64,000 nucleotides of DNA, taken from NCBI RefSeq assembly GCF_018873765.1, contig NC_057925.1:9063568-9127567 (forward strand). The letters are read 5' to 3'. Shown piece by piece: positions 1 to 12,302 of the stretch; the first letter of the stretch is position 1; every line of letters starts with the position of its first letter. The stretch comes from Telopea speciosissima (taxonomy: Eukaryota > Streptophyta > Magnoliopsida > Proteales > Proteaceae). The translations under genes were made by a program, and so were the position numbers. A model generated the notes under the pieces. That model did no database searches and had not been told where the DNA came from. It saw nothing but the letters and a program-made list of their open reading frames with translations.

Positions 1-868
1 GGCCTCTCTCAAATCTGCCGCCTTCCCTTGGTCATCCCCGAGGTAAGGAGGAGCGAAGTGGTGTAATTCCTCATAATTCATTTGGTACTCTTGTACCGAC
101 TTCGACCCTGAACAAGTGACATAAACTCAGCTTCCTTCTTTTCTCGAAAGTTTCGAGGGAAGTAGTTCTCGTAAAAGCGGTCTTGAATTGGTCCCAAGTG
201 AGGTTGGGATGAAGAGTCATGAGATTGGGTCGAGTACTTTTCCACCAAGCCTCGGCGTCTCCCTCAAGTTGAAAGCCGGCACAAGCTATTCTTTGCTCGT
301 CCGTGCAGCCCAGGAAATCAAAGATCTTTTCCATTTGTTGGACCCACTTAGAAGGAAAGAGCAAATCATCTTTGAGTCCGGAGAAGGTGCGAGGTTTGAG
401 CTTTTGGAATCGCTCAACTATTGGAATCATCGGATTCACAAAAGGTAAGGCCTGCTGCCCAAGGGGAGGTGGGTGATATACCAAGGGAGGTGGTATAGCA
501 ACTCCTGCGTGAACCACAGTGATGGAGGAGCGGCTCGGACTTGAGGTGCTTGTCCGGCGGCGATCTGAAACTGATTCCCAATTTGGGCAAGAGACGCTCT
601 TGACGTTGTTCCGATTGCATCATCATGGTTTCCATATATTGTCTTTGCTCCTCCCGAAAGTCTCTAAGAATGTCACCCACAAGTGTGGTGACCTCGTGGA
701 TTGAGACCCCCGGCCATGGAGGAGGAGGAATGGAAGTGCCCGAAGTTCCCGCAGCGGCATGACTAGCACTGGAGGCGGAGGAGGGGGTGGATCACTCAAG
801 TCGGGGTCACGACGATCTCATTGCCTGTCGCGTGGGATCCCGGCTTGTTGTTGCCGAGTTTGAACCAT
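1..868 (-). pseudogene. Ty3/gypsy gag, frameshifted and cut by the window edge
   Basis: The likely start is the ATG at 868-866, beginning MVQTRQQQAG, typical of plant gypsy Gag. After frame changes, the retrotrans_gag core is readable at 71-517: an FSG motif, WVQQMEKIFDFL, a CTDEQRI stretch and EAWW, the family's hallmark order. Close to 71-170 the frame shifts again. The continuation (SVQEYQMNYEEL then PPYLGD) is readable only in another frame down to position 1. Several frameshifts and stops mean no intact Gag. Gag would form the particle of the retrotransposon. The zinc knuckle and pol would lie beyond position 1. Confidence 0.85.
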
Positions 869-1126
869 CTCGAATCCCTAAGCGTAGTCATAATTTTGCA
901 AATTATTAGAATAATACATGAATAAATAAAATAAAATAAACTACACGCATAAATCACACATGATTAAAATACCAGGCATACATACATGTCTTGGTATGGC
1001 GGGTGGGTCCCACAAGGATATAACTAATCAAAACAAGGTCAAATAAAATAAAGCAATAGATAAAATTAAATAAATAAGAACAACAATCAAAATAGTAATA
1101 AAATAAAATGAAACTCCTCTTCTTCT

Positions 1127-1161
<35 letters not shown>

Positions 1162-1316
1162 GGTGACCGGCAGATGGGTAATGTGACCAACAGATGTCAT
1201 GGTGTTGCTGCCGATCACAAATGCCGGTCACTCTCGGGTTTTCACCGGCATGAATCAGGTTCTCAGGGACAGGCACTTGCATGTGCCAGTCCCACTAACC
1301 TGTTCCTGCCGGTCCC

Positions 1317-1324
1317 TATAAAAG
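1317..1324 (+). promoter_or_regulatory. TATA box candidate for the antisense ORF
   Basis: TATAAAAG lies after a GC-rich patch with repeated aggcacttgcatgtgcc motifs, and before a pyrimidine-rich presumed leader. The leader runs to a good splice donor (CAAG then GTGAGTC, GT at 1584-1585). An acceptor at 2265-2266 (TGTGTAG) is followed nine bases later by the ATG at 2276. Together these look like a complete promoter, leader and 683-nt leader intron in plus orientation, opposite to the retrotransposon. The inference is from sequence only. Confidence 0.5.
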
Positions 1325-1945
1325 TTAAAAACCCCATTCGATCTTAACTTTCCCCTATTCTAAACAAACAAGAAAAAGACCCCACTACTTCAAAATCCTC
1401 CACGACTTCTATCCCTTTCCCTATTTTAAATATAAAAACAAAACCCCCCATTACTTCCATTTGTTTCTTTTTAAAAAAGAAGAAAGAGACAACCCAACTT
1501 AAGAGAAGCTCTCACTTGCGACTAGAGGTGTTCTGAGTTGATTCCAATTCGTTCCTAGGCTCGTTCATCCAAGCTCGATCAAGGTGAGTCTTCCCACCCA
1601 AATTTATTTATTATATTTTTTTTTTGTTTTGCAATGGTTGGAAAGTGATCCTGGTATTCGGTTATCCACCAAGCGTTCTCTCTTTCCTATGCCATCATCA
1701 TCAATACCTTCTTGATAGGGTTTGGGATTTCTTGGTATTATGTGATGAGCATGACCCACCATTGATTGCTGTTTTTTTGTTTGCTCCATCATAAACCCAC
1801 CTTAGATAGACAATCTATCTATTTTATTTCTCTATAATTCTAGATCTTAGAAAATAAAAATAAAAATTTGGGTTCTTCTTCCTCTCTTCATCTCTAAGCT
1901 TCTTTCCCCTCTAACAATTATGGGTTTTGGGATTTGGGAATTTTC

Positions 1946-2002
<57 letters not shown>

Positions 2003-2275
2003 TGAAATGTGAATGATGAGTTTAGTGGTTGATGGTGTTTGGTTTATTTCTCATAGATTTAACTTTAACATACTTCGATGTTGTGAGGGTTCTTGCATAA
2101 TGATCCTCTTATTTAACCTTTGTGCATTGTGGTTTGTTGTTGTTGTTGTTATTTTTTTTTTTATTTTTTATTTTATTTTTTTTTTTATTTATTTATTTAT
2201 TTATTTTTATATCTCTTTATACATAACCTAACTTGTCGTCCATGTTTTCTCTCTTATGGTGTGTAGGTCATTACC

Positions 2276-3573
2276 ATGCCACCAAAGGCATCAAGGGGCA
2301 GGGCTCGACTCCAACAAGACCAAGAGGGAGACCAAGGTGGGGGCAGCAGAGTTAGAGGCGGAGGTAGGGGTAGAGGTAGAGGTGCACAACCTCGTGAATT
2401 CAACCATGTCATGTTCGTCACGGTAGAGCATGCCGACCGTTGGAGCCTCCTCGAGGAAAAGTTGGTCCTTAGTGAGCGAAAAGTTGATGAGAAAGAGCTT
2501 TGTTCCTTCAAGATAGGACAACGATTCGCAGCCCAGGGTTGGACCAGCATGCTTCATCCTCGACACGGTGTACCCCACTTTGTGAGGCGGTTCTACAGAT
2601 AATCTCACTGTCGAGGAGCATGTTAGAAGGGGATTCCGTATATCCAGCCGGTCAAGGGTCAAGACTTTTCCTTCAAGATTGCGGGTGAGTTAGCGGCCAT
2701 CATTGGCGTTCCCAATGAAGGGGAGGTCCGATACTTCCTGGTAAGACTAATCCGTTAAAACACTTGACTAAGGGTGAGAACTCCCATCTTAGGAAGAGTT
2801 TGAGAAGTGATTGGAGGAAAAGGATTTATTGATTGCATGTTTCGCCCCACCTTCAAGGTATTGGCTCGACTAGCGCAACAAAATCTCGTACCTATCGCTG
2901 GTCACCTGCATCAGGCTTCCTTGATGCATTCCTACATCGCTCTTTGCTTATACGAGGGGCGACCACTTAACCTGCCCAACATCATCATTCGCAACATGGC
3001 CCGCAAGGGATATAAGCCCACAGAGACCGACCTACCGTACGGAAGGCTATTGACAAAAGTCTTTCGTCATTTTGGCATTGAGGTTGACGAGGAAGATTGG
3101 AAGGAGACGGGAGAGTCGTGGTTCGACCTTGTCGGATACGAAAGATGCGCATGAAGGGTAATGAGGGTAGTGGGGATGACCCGGAGCCGACAGAGAGACA
3201 AGCCGGCAGGAATTATGATGATGATGAGAACGAGGAGGAATTAAATGAGGAGGTAGGTGAGGAGCAGGGAGCTGATGTGCAGCCTCAGGAAAACCAACAC
3301 AGTCGAGAGCCCTCTCCCCCAGTTAGGCGCCGCGGTGGACGCGCCCGACTTGCCGGTAGGCACGATGCTGAGGCCTCATCTTCAGGAGTAGCAGAGCCTA
3401 GCTTGGGGTTCATTGCTGCCCAGCTGGCTACGTTGACTGAGGTCGTCCAGAGTAACGCCGCCGGCATCAGAGAGCTTCAGAGTCTGTATGGAGCTATGCA
3501 TGATAGGGTGGTTCACATGGAGCATCGTTCGAGGCATCCTAGTTCTCCCGACACACCACCACCGCAACAATGA
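2276..3573 (+). pseudogene. Antisense accessory ORF of the gypsy element ('putative plant transposon protein' type), broken
   Basis: Three plus-strand reading frames (2276-2602, 2807-3154, 3097-3573) join into one protein: an RG-rich N-terminus, a region with FKIGQRFAAQGW and VPHFVRRFYR, then LVPIAGHLHQASLMHSYIA, LPNIIIRNMARKGYKP and LPYGRLLTKVFRHFG, and an acidic, low-complexity C-terminus ending in a likely coiled coil (AQLATLTEVVQSNAAG). The middle block matches the family known as putative plant transposon protein (Transposase_32-like). Between 2600 and 2810 the match continues (FKIAGELAAIIGVPNEG) only after frameshifts, so this copy is broken. Such ORFs are often found as extra ORFs of Tat-type gypsy elements; their function is unknown. 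Confidence 0.7.
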
Positions 3574-3833
3574 TTAGTGATGAAAGTCTAGGAGTTGTTC
3601 CCCATTTTGTTGCCTATATATGGCTTCTCATCGAGAACACCATTAAGACTTTATGTATTTCCTAGTTTTTTTTTTTTTTTGTACATGTCAGTGACGTATC
3701 AACACATTAACTATGTTCTGTCTTTTCATTTGGTTTCTTACATCTTATGTGTTGATAAGGCTTTTATTACACAATCCTAATAAAGAGTAAATCGGTCGCA
3801 TGAATCTCGAGTTAATCCCATGGTAGAGCATCA

Positions 3834-3845
3834 CGCTCGATACCA
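3834..3845 (-). other. Primer binding site (initiator tRNA-Met type)
   Basis: Read on the minus strand, TGGTATCGAGCG starts four bases inside the LTR end. The usual plant iMet primer site is TGGTATCAGAGC, so this one lacks a single A. Its position next to the LTR fixes the orientation of the gypsy element. Confidence 0.75.
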
Positions 3846-3849
3846 AGTC

Positions 3850-6800
3850 TGTTACACCCCATTCCCGAACCACGGGGAATGCAATCGAAACGCACTAATA
3901 CGCTCCCAAACCGCCAAGATCGCAGATGCAAGTAAATAGGATTAACTCATACACACGACCATAGAAGATTAAAACAGTTAAAATAATAATATCGTAGTCT
4001 ACAGAATCTACGTGATAACTTATATAATGTTGTTTAAGCAATCCTCCCAGACAAATCATTCCAATCGGGACTTATGTAATACCTACTATATAAATAATAC
4101 ATCTATCATGAAAGGAATCAAAAGAATACACCTATAATTCAAAATGAATAATCAAGTGCATCAAAAGATGGCCACCAGGCCATAAGTCACCTAGTCCCGC
4201 CAAGGAACACACATCGCAGCAACACTGGTCCATGCTCCACGATCTCCAGGAGCCCACCAATCAACGTAACCAGCCTCGGGAGTCTCGTACTCTGTGCCAC
4301 TCTGCTCGAATGTACTGCATCAACTAAAAATATGTTTCCTCGAGGAGTGAGCTCCAATCGAGCCCAATGAGTGGCTAAGCCACACAAACATACACAATAA
4401 TAATAATGAATGGGGTTGATCGCAAACCGTACATGATGGACGGATACCAAGGTGTCCCATACCACCAAGGTAGACCGTACATCACATACAATTTACAATC
4501 ATGCTACATGAATGAATGATGATGTATAGTTTTATTGTTATCCACCTAACACACAACTAAGTCGTATAGTACTATAGCAACACCTTAGGTAGCATCCCCG
4601 ACATCGGTACCATAAACGGATGGTATACCGGCGATGACAAACCCGAGTCGCTACGGAAGCCTCGCTCAGACGGTCTCCACCAAGAGATATACGCAAACCC
4701 CCAAGTCAAATCCCGTCCTGGCGTTCGGCCCAAAATACGGTTGGCACCGAACTTCCGGTGGGTATACCCGAATAACGGTCGGAACCCACGGATTTGACCG
4801 ACACCTAACCCCCGGTCGGTAAGGGTCATAGTACTGGGTAAACATTTATCCTAGCCAGCATTCACCTATTGTATGAGTGAGGTACGCATGTGCATAAGCC
4901 AGAGGCCGAGTCCATAGATACCGAAATACGGTCGGCCGGCTATCCTCTCGCCCCTCTAGCCCATACGCGTATACAAGTACGAGATGTGAATACCGAAGGT
5001 AGTCGGTCGGTCACCATCCCGTTTCCACCTAATGCAATGGACAACTCTAATGCAATTTCAAGTACGGTAATCTCAAGCCCAGCACCCACCGGCACTTGGA
5101 TCCCGCTTCCGAAGCCCTAGATCTACATGCCATGAGTGAGTCCATATTATGGAATCCCCAGGTCCAGCACCAACCGGCACCCGAGTCCCATAACTAAATC
5201 CAATACCATTCGCACCATAGTGCAGTAAAATAAATAATATCGCAAGACAAGAATGTAAAGTCCTATCAACATCTAAACATTTATATCGTCCTATATCTTA
5301 CTAATAATTATATATTATAGCACACATGCATGAATGACATTCGCAAGACACGACACACAAACATTCCATAAATTAAGACGTTTGCTTAACTCACTCACCT
5401 GATTCTCAGTCAATCGTCAGTACGGAGCTCTTCAAATCGGCGTTCGATGCCAAGTACACCGTCCCACGTACTAATACGCCCCGAGCCGGGTCGGTCAACC
5501 TTAAGAGAGTGTACAACGTGGGGAGAGATTAGTGCCTTAGGGCTAGAAGAGTTGGGCCCCATAAGTTATCAAACAAGGCTAAAATAGGGACCGGCACATA
5601 CAAAGAAGGCTATATCATGTGCCTGTCCATGTGCCTATCCATGTGTCTGTCCCTCTCGGACTTTCCCACCGCAGATCTAGGTTCTCGTGGACGGCACTTG
5701 CATGTGCTGTCCATGTGCCTGTCCCTCTCGGACCTCCCACCGCAGATCTTTCTCGGGACTGGCACTTGCATGTGCCTGTCCATGTGCCTGTCCCTCTCGG
5801 ACTTCCCACCGCGAGATCTACTTTCTCGGGGACAGGCACTTGCATGTGCCTGTCCATGTGCCGATCTTCTGCATTCATGCCATTCGAGAATGGTTTTGCA
5901 GCCCCAAAGTCTTGGGCTAAAATGGGGTATTCTTAGGGGTCTCTTTGGCCATGAGAACAACTCCAACCAAGGTGCCATAGCATACACCCAACATGGGTTT
6001 GTAAACCCCATGATCGATTAGGTTTTCTTCCATTAAAATACATATGGAAAGAAAACCCATAAATGGAGGTAAATCCCCAACTTAGGGTTCATAAATGGAG
6101 AAGGGTGAATGGGTTCAAGGTAGGGTTAGGTGCTTCATAGTTAAGCATCAAGGATTTGCCATTAATGGCTCTTCTAATTGAGTAGATGGAGCACTCAAGG
6201 TGTGCTCAGCCGATTCAAACCTTAGGTAGTAGAATTAGGGAAAGAGAGAGAGAGAGAGATAGAGAATGCTCACCAATGTAGGAGAGCAAGCTTGGGTTCC
6301 ACCTCTCTCCTTTATTCTTCTTCTTTCTTCTCCTTCTTCCTTCTTCTTCTTCTTCTTTCTTTCCTTCTCTCCTTTCCTCTCCACGATTTAGGTTTTCTAT
6401 TGTGAGGTGAATAGTGGATTGACCCCTATTTACCTCACTTTAGTCTTAAGTCATGTTTGGTTGTCTTAGGTCTTTAGGTCCATTTTAAGTTATTGGGCCC
6501 ATTATACTACTAGGCCCATAATATGATTAGAAGGGACATCAGGTCCTAAGCCCATTCTAATATTTATACTCATGAGTTATTAGGATATTAACTTACTCCC
6601 AATCATCTGTAAGTGGGAACGGGTACACCGGGCGAGGGCCGGGCGGATCCTCGGAATGAGGAAATTCTAAGAATGCACCCTCGAAGACAAACTTTCCCCT
6701 ATCTCTGTCGATGTACCTATCATCAACGACTTCTCCAGAGTCACGGTCAACAATCTTGTGGGATGGCTTGAGTATCATGGCCCACAGTTCACGAGCGTAC

Positions 6801-6885
6801 TCCGTTCCCGGTTCTACATAAAAGGTTCAAACCAGATCGGTGGTCAGACTGGGTTTCAAACCGGGTTTTGGGCACGGATTTAACA
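3850..6885 (-). repeat. 5' LTR of the gypsy element (~3.0 kb)
   Basis: Plus-strand ends are TGTTACACCCC (3850) and GATTTAACA (6885), giving TG...CA in minus orientation. Both ends align with those of the solo LTR at 9617-12302, which supports the boundaries. The LTR contains a cytosine-rich 5600-5860 tandem array and a minus-strand purine-rich stretch at 6240-6400 that resembles the transcription-start region of the related LTR. Plus-strand frames in the LTR (for example 5610-6021) are products of the tandem repeat, not genes. Confidence 0.75.
5600..5860. repeat. Tandem array inside the gypsy LTR
   Basis: About three copies of a 70-80 bp unit containing gtgcctgtccctctcggac and the palindromic ggcacttgcatgtgcc. 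Single related units also occur near 1262-1290, just upstream of the antisense TATA box, so the motif is shared by the LTR and the internal promoter region. Confidence 0.7.
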
Positions 6886-7092
6886 ATGTCGGTTCCCGAT
6901 AAACTTGCGATTGCTTGCGCAAGCGATAGGAATTACCCCCTTTGTCTTTGCCACCGCCATATGGGGTGACGGGTTACGTGCCACGGGCAGTGGCTAGGTC
7001 ATGCGCACTAGATTTCGTCAAACCCGCAACTAGGGCCATGACTCACGACCTCTTCAGCCCATTCTCATCAATCCTGATCCTATATCCCAACA
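6886..7092. repeat. ~205-bp dispersed repeat, copy 1
   Basis: Nearly identical to 46889-47095, from atgtcggttcccgat to atatcccaaca. The match begins exactly at the outer edge of the gypsy LTR, so the gypsy element appears to have inserted into a copy of this repeat. The other half of that copy would lie beyond the window. It begins TG and ends CA in both copies, but no matching flanking duplications were found. Confidence 0.7.
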
Positions 7093-8063
7093 CCTCCAAT
7101 AAAGCTCTTTGGCTGAATGGCCTTCTTTTGACCCCCAAAAAAAAAATTTATAAAGGGCTTTGCTTATTGTAGTCGACCCATAATGTCTTCCTTCATTTGC
7201 TTGCCTCCTTCTAGTCCATAATGCAAGCCATAGCTTGTCGTCTTTATCTGGTGGAAGTCATTAGTTTGAACTTGATTATCCCTAAATTCAATGAATTTTC
7301 TTTTTTCCCTTGCTTCCCTTCCAGGACTGAATGAGAATATATAAGAGGCTTGTGGAATTGAATAGGACAGGATGGCCATATTTTAAGAAGCGAACTCCAA
7401 CCTTCATATTTTATAAGTGACACATTTTGTTCATTTCCTTATATTATAAAACTTACTAAATTACTACTTGTTCATTTCCTTATATTATTAAACTGACTAA
7501 ATTACTACTAATTTATGTCTAATTAGAGATTCAGGATTTGATATTTATTTATTTAAAATACGCAATTAAAAAGCACCACAATGCATAAGGCTCCTGCTAT
7601 TGCAGGGTCTGAGATGAGAAAATGTTCACCACTTTACTCCGGCTTCGCAAAACGAATTTCTTTATCAACCACATTAAATCTCTACATGGGACTCTTGAAA
7701 CAGTGCCAAGAGCATTTTAAATCCATCTGTCTTTATGAAATTTATTTATTTCAAGTACTCCAATGGTGGAATTCTCTTCACCCATAGTGAAGAAAAACTT
7801 TGTCCAATATTTAATAAGATGATTAAATATAATAAAGGTTAAATTTTACCATCATCCATCTTGAAGGAAGATGACAAAAACCCTACAACAAACAAACTAG
7901 CCTAGGAAGAATCAATCCCCTGAGGGAAATGCTTGCATAAGAATTCGATCAATACAATCCAGTATTGTAGGCTTTGAAAAATGTGACGTTAGAAGGTAAA
8001 ATTGTTAGCATCAAAATTTAGTCGGGTAAATGATACTTTGAGTCCTGACTCCAAATTACAAAT
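7093..8063. other. Unassigned AT-rich stretch with a SINE remnant
   Basis: No convincing gene. Two things stand out: a short direct duplication (tgttcatttccttatatta at about 7428 and 7470), and 7577-7620, which matches the 3' part of an Au-type SINE in minus orientation (cataaggctcctgctattgcagggtctg), a decayed relative of the copy at 46288-46415. Confidence 0.5.
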
Positions 8064-8455
8064 TAAAGGAATTAAGGCTTATATTTTACAGACACCCACG
8101 GCAAAGGAGGAATTGTTTTCTAGTTGAGCATTGAGAAAGTGAGATGATGATCATAATGAGGGTAGTTTCAAACTTTCATCCTACATGGGAAGTAATCAGA
8201 TCGAGGTTTTACTTCTATCATGGTGGAGGAAAACTCTACATTTTGTGGGCCAATGAAATTTTTTATGAAAGACAAATTGTGATATCACCCAACTCATATG
8301 AATTTCTGTTAGAAAAACAACGTTGCAGAATGACAATTTTGCAGAAGAAAAATGAAGAGAGAAATCACACACACACACACGATAAGATTTTATGTGGTTC
8401 ACCCCCCAAGAAGGTAGGCTACATCCACAGTCGAGCGATAGTCCAAATCCACTAT

Positions 8456-9024
8456 TAGGGGTGTCTATTGGTACAGTTCTGGGCGATCGATCTGGTTCTT
8501 TAGTGGTTCTGGCACTAAGATGTTAAGATCAGACCAGGACCAAATAAGCTCACCAGTTCCAAATCTGAGATCCAGGACCATTAAGTAATGGGTGGTCCGG
8601 TTCTAGTTCCTAATCAGGTCTAAACATTATTATAATGTAGAGCCCCAAATAAGGACAATAGGAATTGTTCTAGAAAAAACGGTAGATTAGATCATGTTCT
8701 AATGTGTTAATGTATATATTATCATCTCATGCAGACAGATATGTTAGACTTAAACTAATTTTGAAATCTACTACTTTCACATAATCCTCATATTTAGACT
8801 TTGTTTATGAAGAGAGAGAGAAAGAGAGAGATTAGAAATAGCAAACTATTATAATAATTCACCATCTGTCATCACCAATTTAGTGGTTTGTGAATAAAGA
8901 TTTTTATTGAAATAATAATCTATGCATGGCAGTTGTTAGGTATGAGTGGAGATAATACCAAAAACATAGCTTCTGAAGTTGTTTTTCTGTTGTTTGACAT
9001 CATTCGTCAGATTTTATTAGAATT

Positions 9025-9075
<51 letters not shown>

Positions 9076-9301
9076 GACTAAGCAACTATTATAATAATAA
9101 TAATAATAATCCTTCAACTATCATATCTGTTCGCATGAGATGATAATCTAGTCCTGGTCATTTCTTCGGGTTCTAACGGTTCCTTAATGGTTCCTAGATC
9201 AGACTAGATCTGGACCATATGCTATTGAGTGGATCGGTTTCGGTTCCTAGCAGGACGGTTCTGGTCCGGTTACCGGTTCCGATCCAAAATTGACACCCCT
9301 A
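8456..9301. mobile_element. Non-autonomous hAT-like element (846 bp)
   Basis: Terminal inverted repeats begin TAGGGGTGTC and end GACACCCCTA. They are flanked by a perfect 8-bp duplication TCCACTAT (8448-8455 and 9302-9309). The paralogous position 30123-30130 holds the unoccupied site (TCCATTAT). An 8-bp TSD with this type of end is a hAT-superfamily signature. The interior is non-coding and includes (GA)n tracts at about 8812-8830 and 9029-9073 and a TAA-type microsatellite. Confidence 0.85.
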
Positions 9302-9616
9302 TCCACTATATCTGAGAAGAAATTTTAAACCCTCACACACATCTCTCAAAGATATTACTATTTATATATACAAAATATAGAAAACCCTAAACCACGAAAA
9401 TACAAAACTACCCCCAAGAGACCCACCCGTGTGGTTCGAGATACGAACAAAAATAAGGTGAAATACATATTAAAATCGAAGATCTCGATGAACTTTATGG
9501 GGATCAAAACTTCCGTCGTTGATGTATGCACTTTTAAGCCATTTATGCGAGTTTTGAAGGTGAAACAGCCGCCGAAGAAACACCACAACACTTTCTGGAT
9601 TAGAACTGTGATTAGG

Positions 9617-12302
9617 TGTTATACCCGCACCCCGGGAGTATAATTAATTATTAATTCTTCCCCGTGACGTGTAGTTATCACTGCCACGTATGCCGGTGAG
9701 TTGTTCTCACTGGTGGTCAAACCCAGCTATAAAAATTATTGACCATAGTACGAGTTTGCCTGTGGAAACTAGTCGGGATCACGGAGGTTGCACCTTGACA
9801 TGTCAGGGGTAAGTAGTTGATCAAATTTGTTATGTGCTTACTGCCCTCTCAAAGCCCTCGAAGTGTGGTCCAAAGGCCCTGACCTCTTATGATGGGAACC
9901 ACCTTCCTACTCGCATCGGATGCAAGGTTACTGGCTGCCTCCGACCCTGCATCCAATGCTGCTGACAAGGACCCTTGTGGGTGAGACCCTGTGGCTAAGG
10001 TGCTATTGGTGCCCTGCCATGTTTGACCCTACCCAAATAGACCCTAGGTTACACTTATGAGGCCTTATCCAAACAGGTCATTAAAAGTGATTTTTATATG
10101 AGAGAGAGGGGTAAGACTATTCCTTAGTCTTTCTTTTTTTTCTTTCCTAACCTAATCGTGAAAGGAGAGGAGAGCTTTGAAGAGAGGAGGCAGCAAGAAG
10201 GAGAAGGAAGGGAAGAAGAAGAAGGAAACGGCTGCTGGGTTTGGAGCTTTAAAGAGGGCACATCTTGTGTATCTCAGACCAGGTAAGCCAAGTGCCCCTT
10301 TTCCCCCCTTTTTTCTCTCTTTCCCCCTTGCTCGTTTGAGCTTGGGTGGTTCTTTGGTAGCAACCCCAAGATGGGGATTTCTTTTTTGGAAACCCAAAGG
10401 GTTAGCTCGAGCCATGTGTAGTTTCCCCTTGTAGGATGCTATCCCATTTTCATTACAATCCTATAAAGACCTCTATTTGACCTCTTGCTGAATCTATTTG
10501 ATTCTAAAGCTTCAACCACCAAAGAAAACCCCAAATCTGGATTTTTGAGCTTTTGATCCTTTAAACCTCCTTAAATTTTTGGATGTTGGGTGTTTCTAAG
10601 ACCCAAATAGACTCCAAGACACCCCCTCTCTAGTCCCTTGAGGCTTAGAGAACCAAATGGGATAACCCTGGGCTTTTAAAGACCTTAAAATTGCACCTGG
10701 GTTGCATCAGAGGCAAGACTGCGTGAGTCCGATGTTTGCCTCCGATGTGGCCTGAGCCTGCAGGGAAGGTCAGACTCAAGGTCGGAGGCAAGACTGCGTG
10801 AGTCCGATGTTTGCCTCCGATGTGGCCTGAGCCTGCAGGAAGGTCGGACTCAAGGTCAGAGGTAAGCCTGCTGAGTCCCACATTGCCTCCGATGTGGCCA
10901 GAGCCTGCAGTGAAGGTCGGACTCAAGGTCGGAGGCAGATCTCTGCTGAGTCCGACGTTGCCTCCGATGCAGTTTTTAAGGCTTATAACTTATGTAAACT
11001 GTGGGGTTTCTCTATGAGGCCTCCCCTACACTCTCTCACACTCGTATTCACTTCTATAGGCGCCAACATATGTGCAATGGAGTGATTTTGAGCGGGAATC
11101 GTTGCGCTTATACAAATTCCATTTGAAGTAATTGGTGAGTGGGTTTGGGTGACTGTTTGAGCTTGTTTACTATTGCTTATTCATGCATTTATGAATTATA
11201 CTATGACATTATCATTCAAGCATGATTGCATATTTGCATTTATTCTTATTCTTATTCGATGATGATTGATTAGGATGATATGGATTTGTGTTGGGTTACG
11301 GTGCCAGAAAGTACTGGCACCGGAACCCCCAAATTACGTGGAATTGTATATTGCATCTCATTCTTGCCTGTATGCGTCGTGTTGTGCTGCTACCCGGGTG
11401 TTAGATGGAATGGGACGTTGACACACCCGGATGTACCTCTCAACACGATAGGATTCATGTAGTATATACGTGGTTAGGCTCGATTCCCTATACTACGACC
11501 CTTACCAACGGGGTTTAGGTGTTGGGTAGCGAGCACCCGTCACTGCGGAGAGTTAGAGAGGCCAGGCCGGGGGTAGTAATGGTTATCGGGTCTGCCTGGG
11601 TGGTGATGACTACGACCGCGCGGGCTCCATAGTAATAATTGAGGTTGCATTGTAGTGAGAATGGAAGGATCCACAATGTCTTCCAGGAGTTATTGCGATA
11701 GCATATACCCATTGACTTAGCATTGTGTGTTAGGTGGTAAATGAATTAATAATAGCATGCACCATGGACTATTTGTGATTGTGTGATTGTGCATCCCCTT
11801 TTCTCTCTCACTAGCTCGGTGGAGCTAACCCCGTGTACACATTCTTTTTAGATTTGGATGCGGATGATTCTTGTGGAGCCGTGAGATCGTGGATCGAGGA
11901 TTATGGCGATGGTTGCCCATGATGATTGTGCCTCACGGGCTATACTTTTGCTTGAGATCGTTCCCGTTTTATTATTATTTTAGAGCATTGTGCTTTGTAT
12001 AAACTTTTATGTTTTACCTTTTTGGTAGCTACTTGATGGTCATAGGAATTTTGTAACTATGTTACTTATTATCATTAGCCAATGAACATCTTATAATCAT
12101 TTCATTTACGCCCGCAAACTCGACTGTCTTGGAATGTAATATTCATTTGTCTTTCGCACTGATATTATTGTATTTTAATATTGATTTATGACTGTGAGTT
12201 GGCCACTGCATCGAGATCCTGGCGGTGAGGTGGGATGACGCGTGTCACCCCAATCATACCCTGATATTGTACTTTTTCCCTTGTCGGGATAGGGGTGTGA
12301 CA
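9617..12302 (+). mobile_element. Solo LTR of a Ty3/gypsy element (2686 bp)
   Basis: Begins TGTTATACCC, ends GGGGTGTGACA, and is flanked by TTAGG at 9612-9616 and 12303-12307. Copy B at 30515-30519 (TCAGG) is the empty site. No PBS follows the LTR; the TSD follows directly. This is therefore a solo LTR left by recombination between the two LTRs. The purine-rich stretch from about 10160 after a TA-rich segment (tttttatatgag) is the likely transcription-start region. Reading frames inside (10152-10434, 10645-11085) are not genes. Confidence 0.9.
10711..10975. repeat. ~74-bp tandem repeat within the solo LTR
   Basis: About 3.5 imperfect copies of a unit containing gtccgatgtttgcctccgatg and gcctgcag.gaaggtc, starting near 10711, 10786, 10858 and 10932. 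Confidence 0.8.

Larger units (their letters stand above)
1..6885 (-). mobile_element. Ty3/gypsy LTR retrotransposon, 5' part (leader, antisense ORF, gag)
   Basis: Reading on the minus strand, this holds a ~3 kb LTR (3850-6885), a tRNA-iMet-like primer binding site just inside it, a ~3 kb leader carrying an ORF in the opposite sense, and a broken gag running off the left edge. The LTR ends match a second LTR family member at 9617-12302 (TGTTA...CCC at one end, GGGGTGT.ACA at the other). pol and the 3' LTR lie outside the window. The very long leader with an extra antisense ORF recalls Tat-lineage gypsy elements, where such extra ORFs are known. That lineage call is inference, because no RT or RNase H is visible here. 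Confidence 0.8.

Noticed and set aside
1108-1347. Frames rich in Phe or Lys
   Set aside because: Translations of the poly-T run at 1130-1160 in the gypsy leader.
2754-2812. Short intron in the antisense ORF (GTAAGA...TCTTAG)
   Set aside because: About 55 nt is below the usual plant minimum, and neighbouring frameshifts make a decayed coding region more likely.
5610-6021. Overlapping frames of 77-134 residues on both strands
   Set aside because: They are translations of the LTR tandem repeat; codon pattern and both-strand openness come from the repeat, not from selection.
6887-7092. A complete small LTR (TG...CA)
   Set aside because: No matching 5-bp flanks in either copy, and the similarity of copy 1 begins at the gypsy LTR edge, so the TG may be a coincidence.
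10152-11085. Frames of 63-93 residues on both strands
   Set aside because: Inside the solo LTR, partly on its 74-bp tandem repeat.
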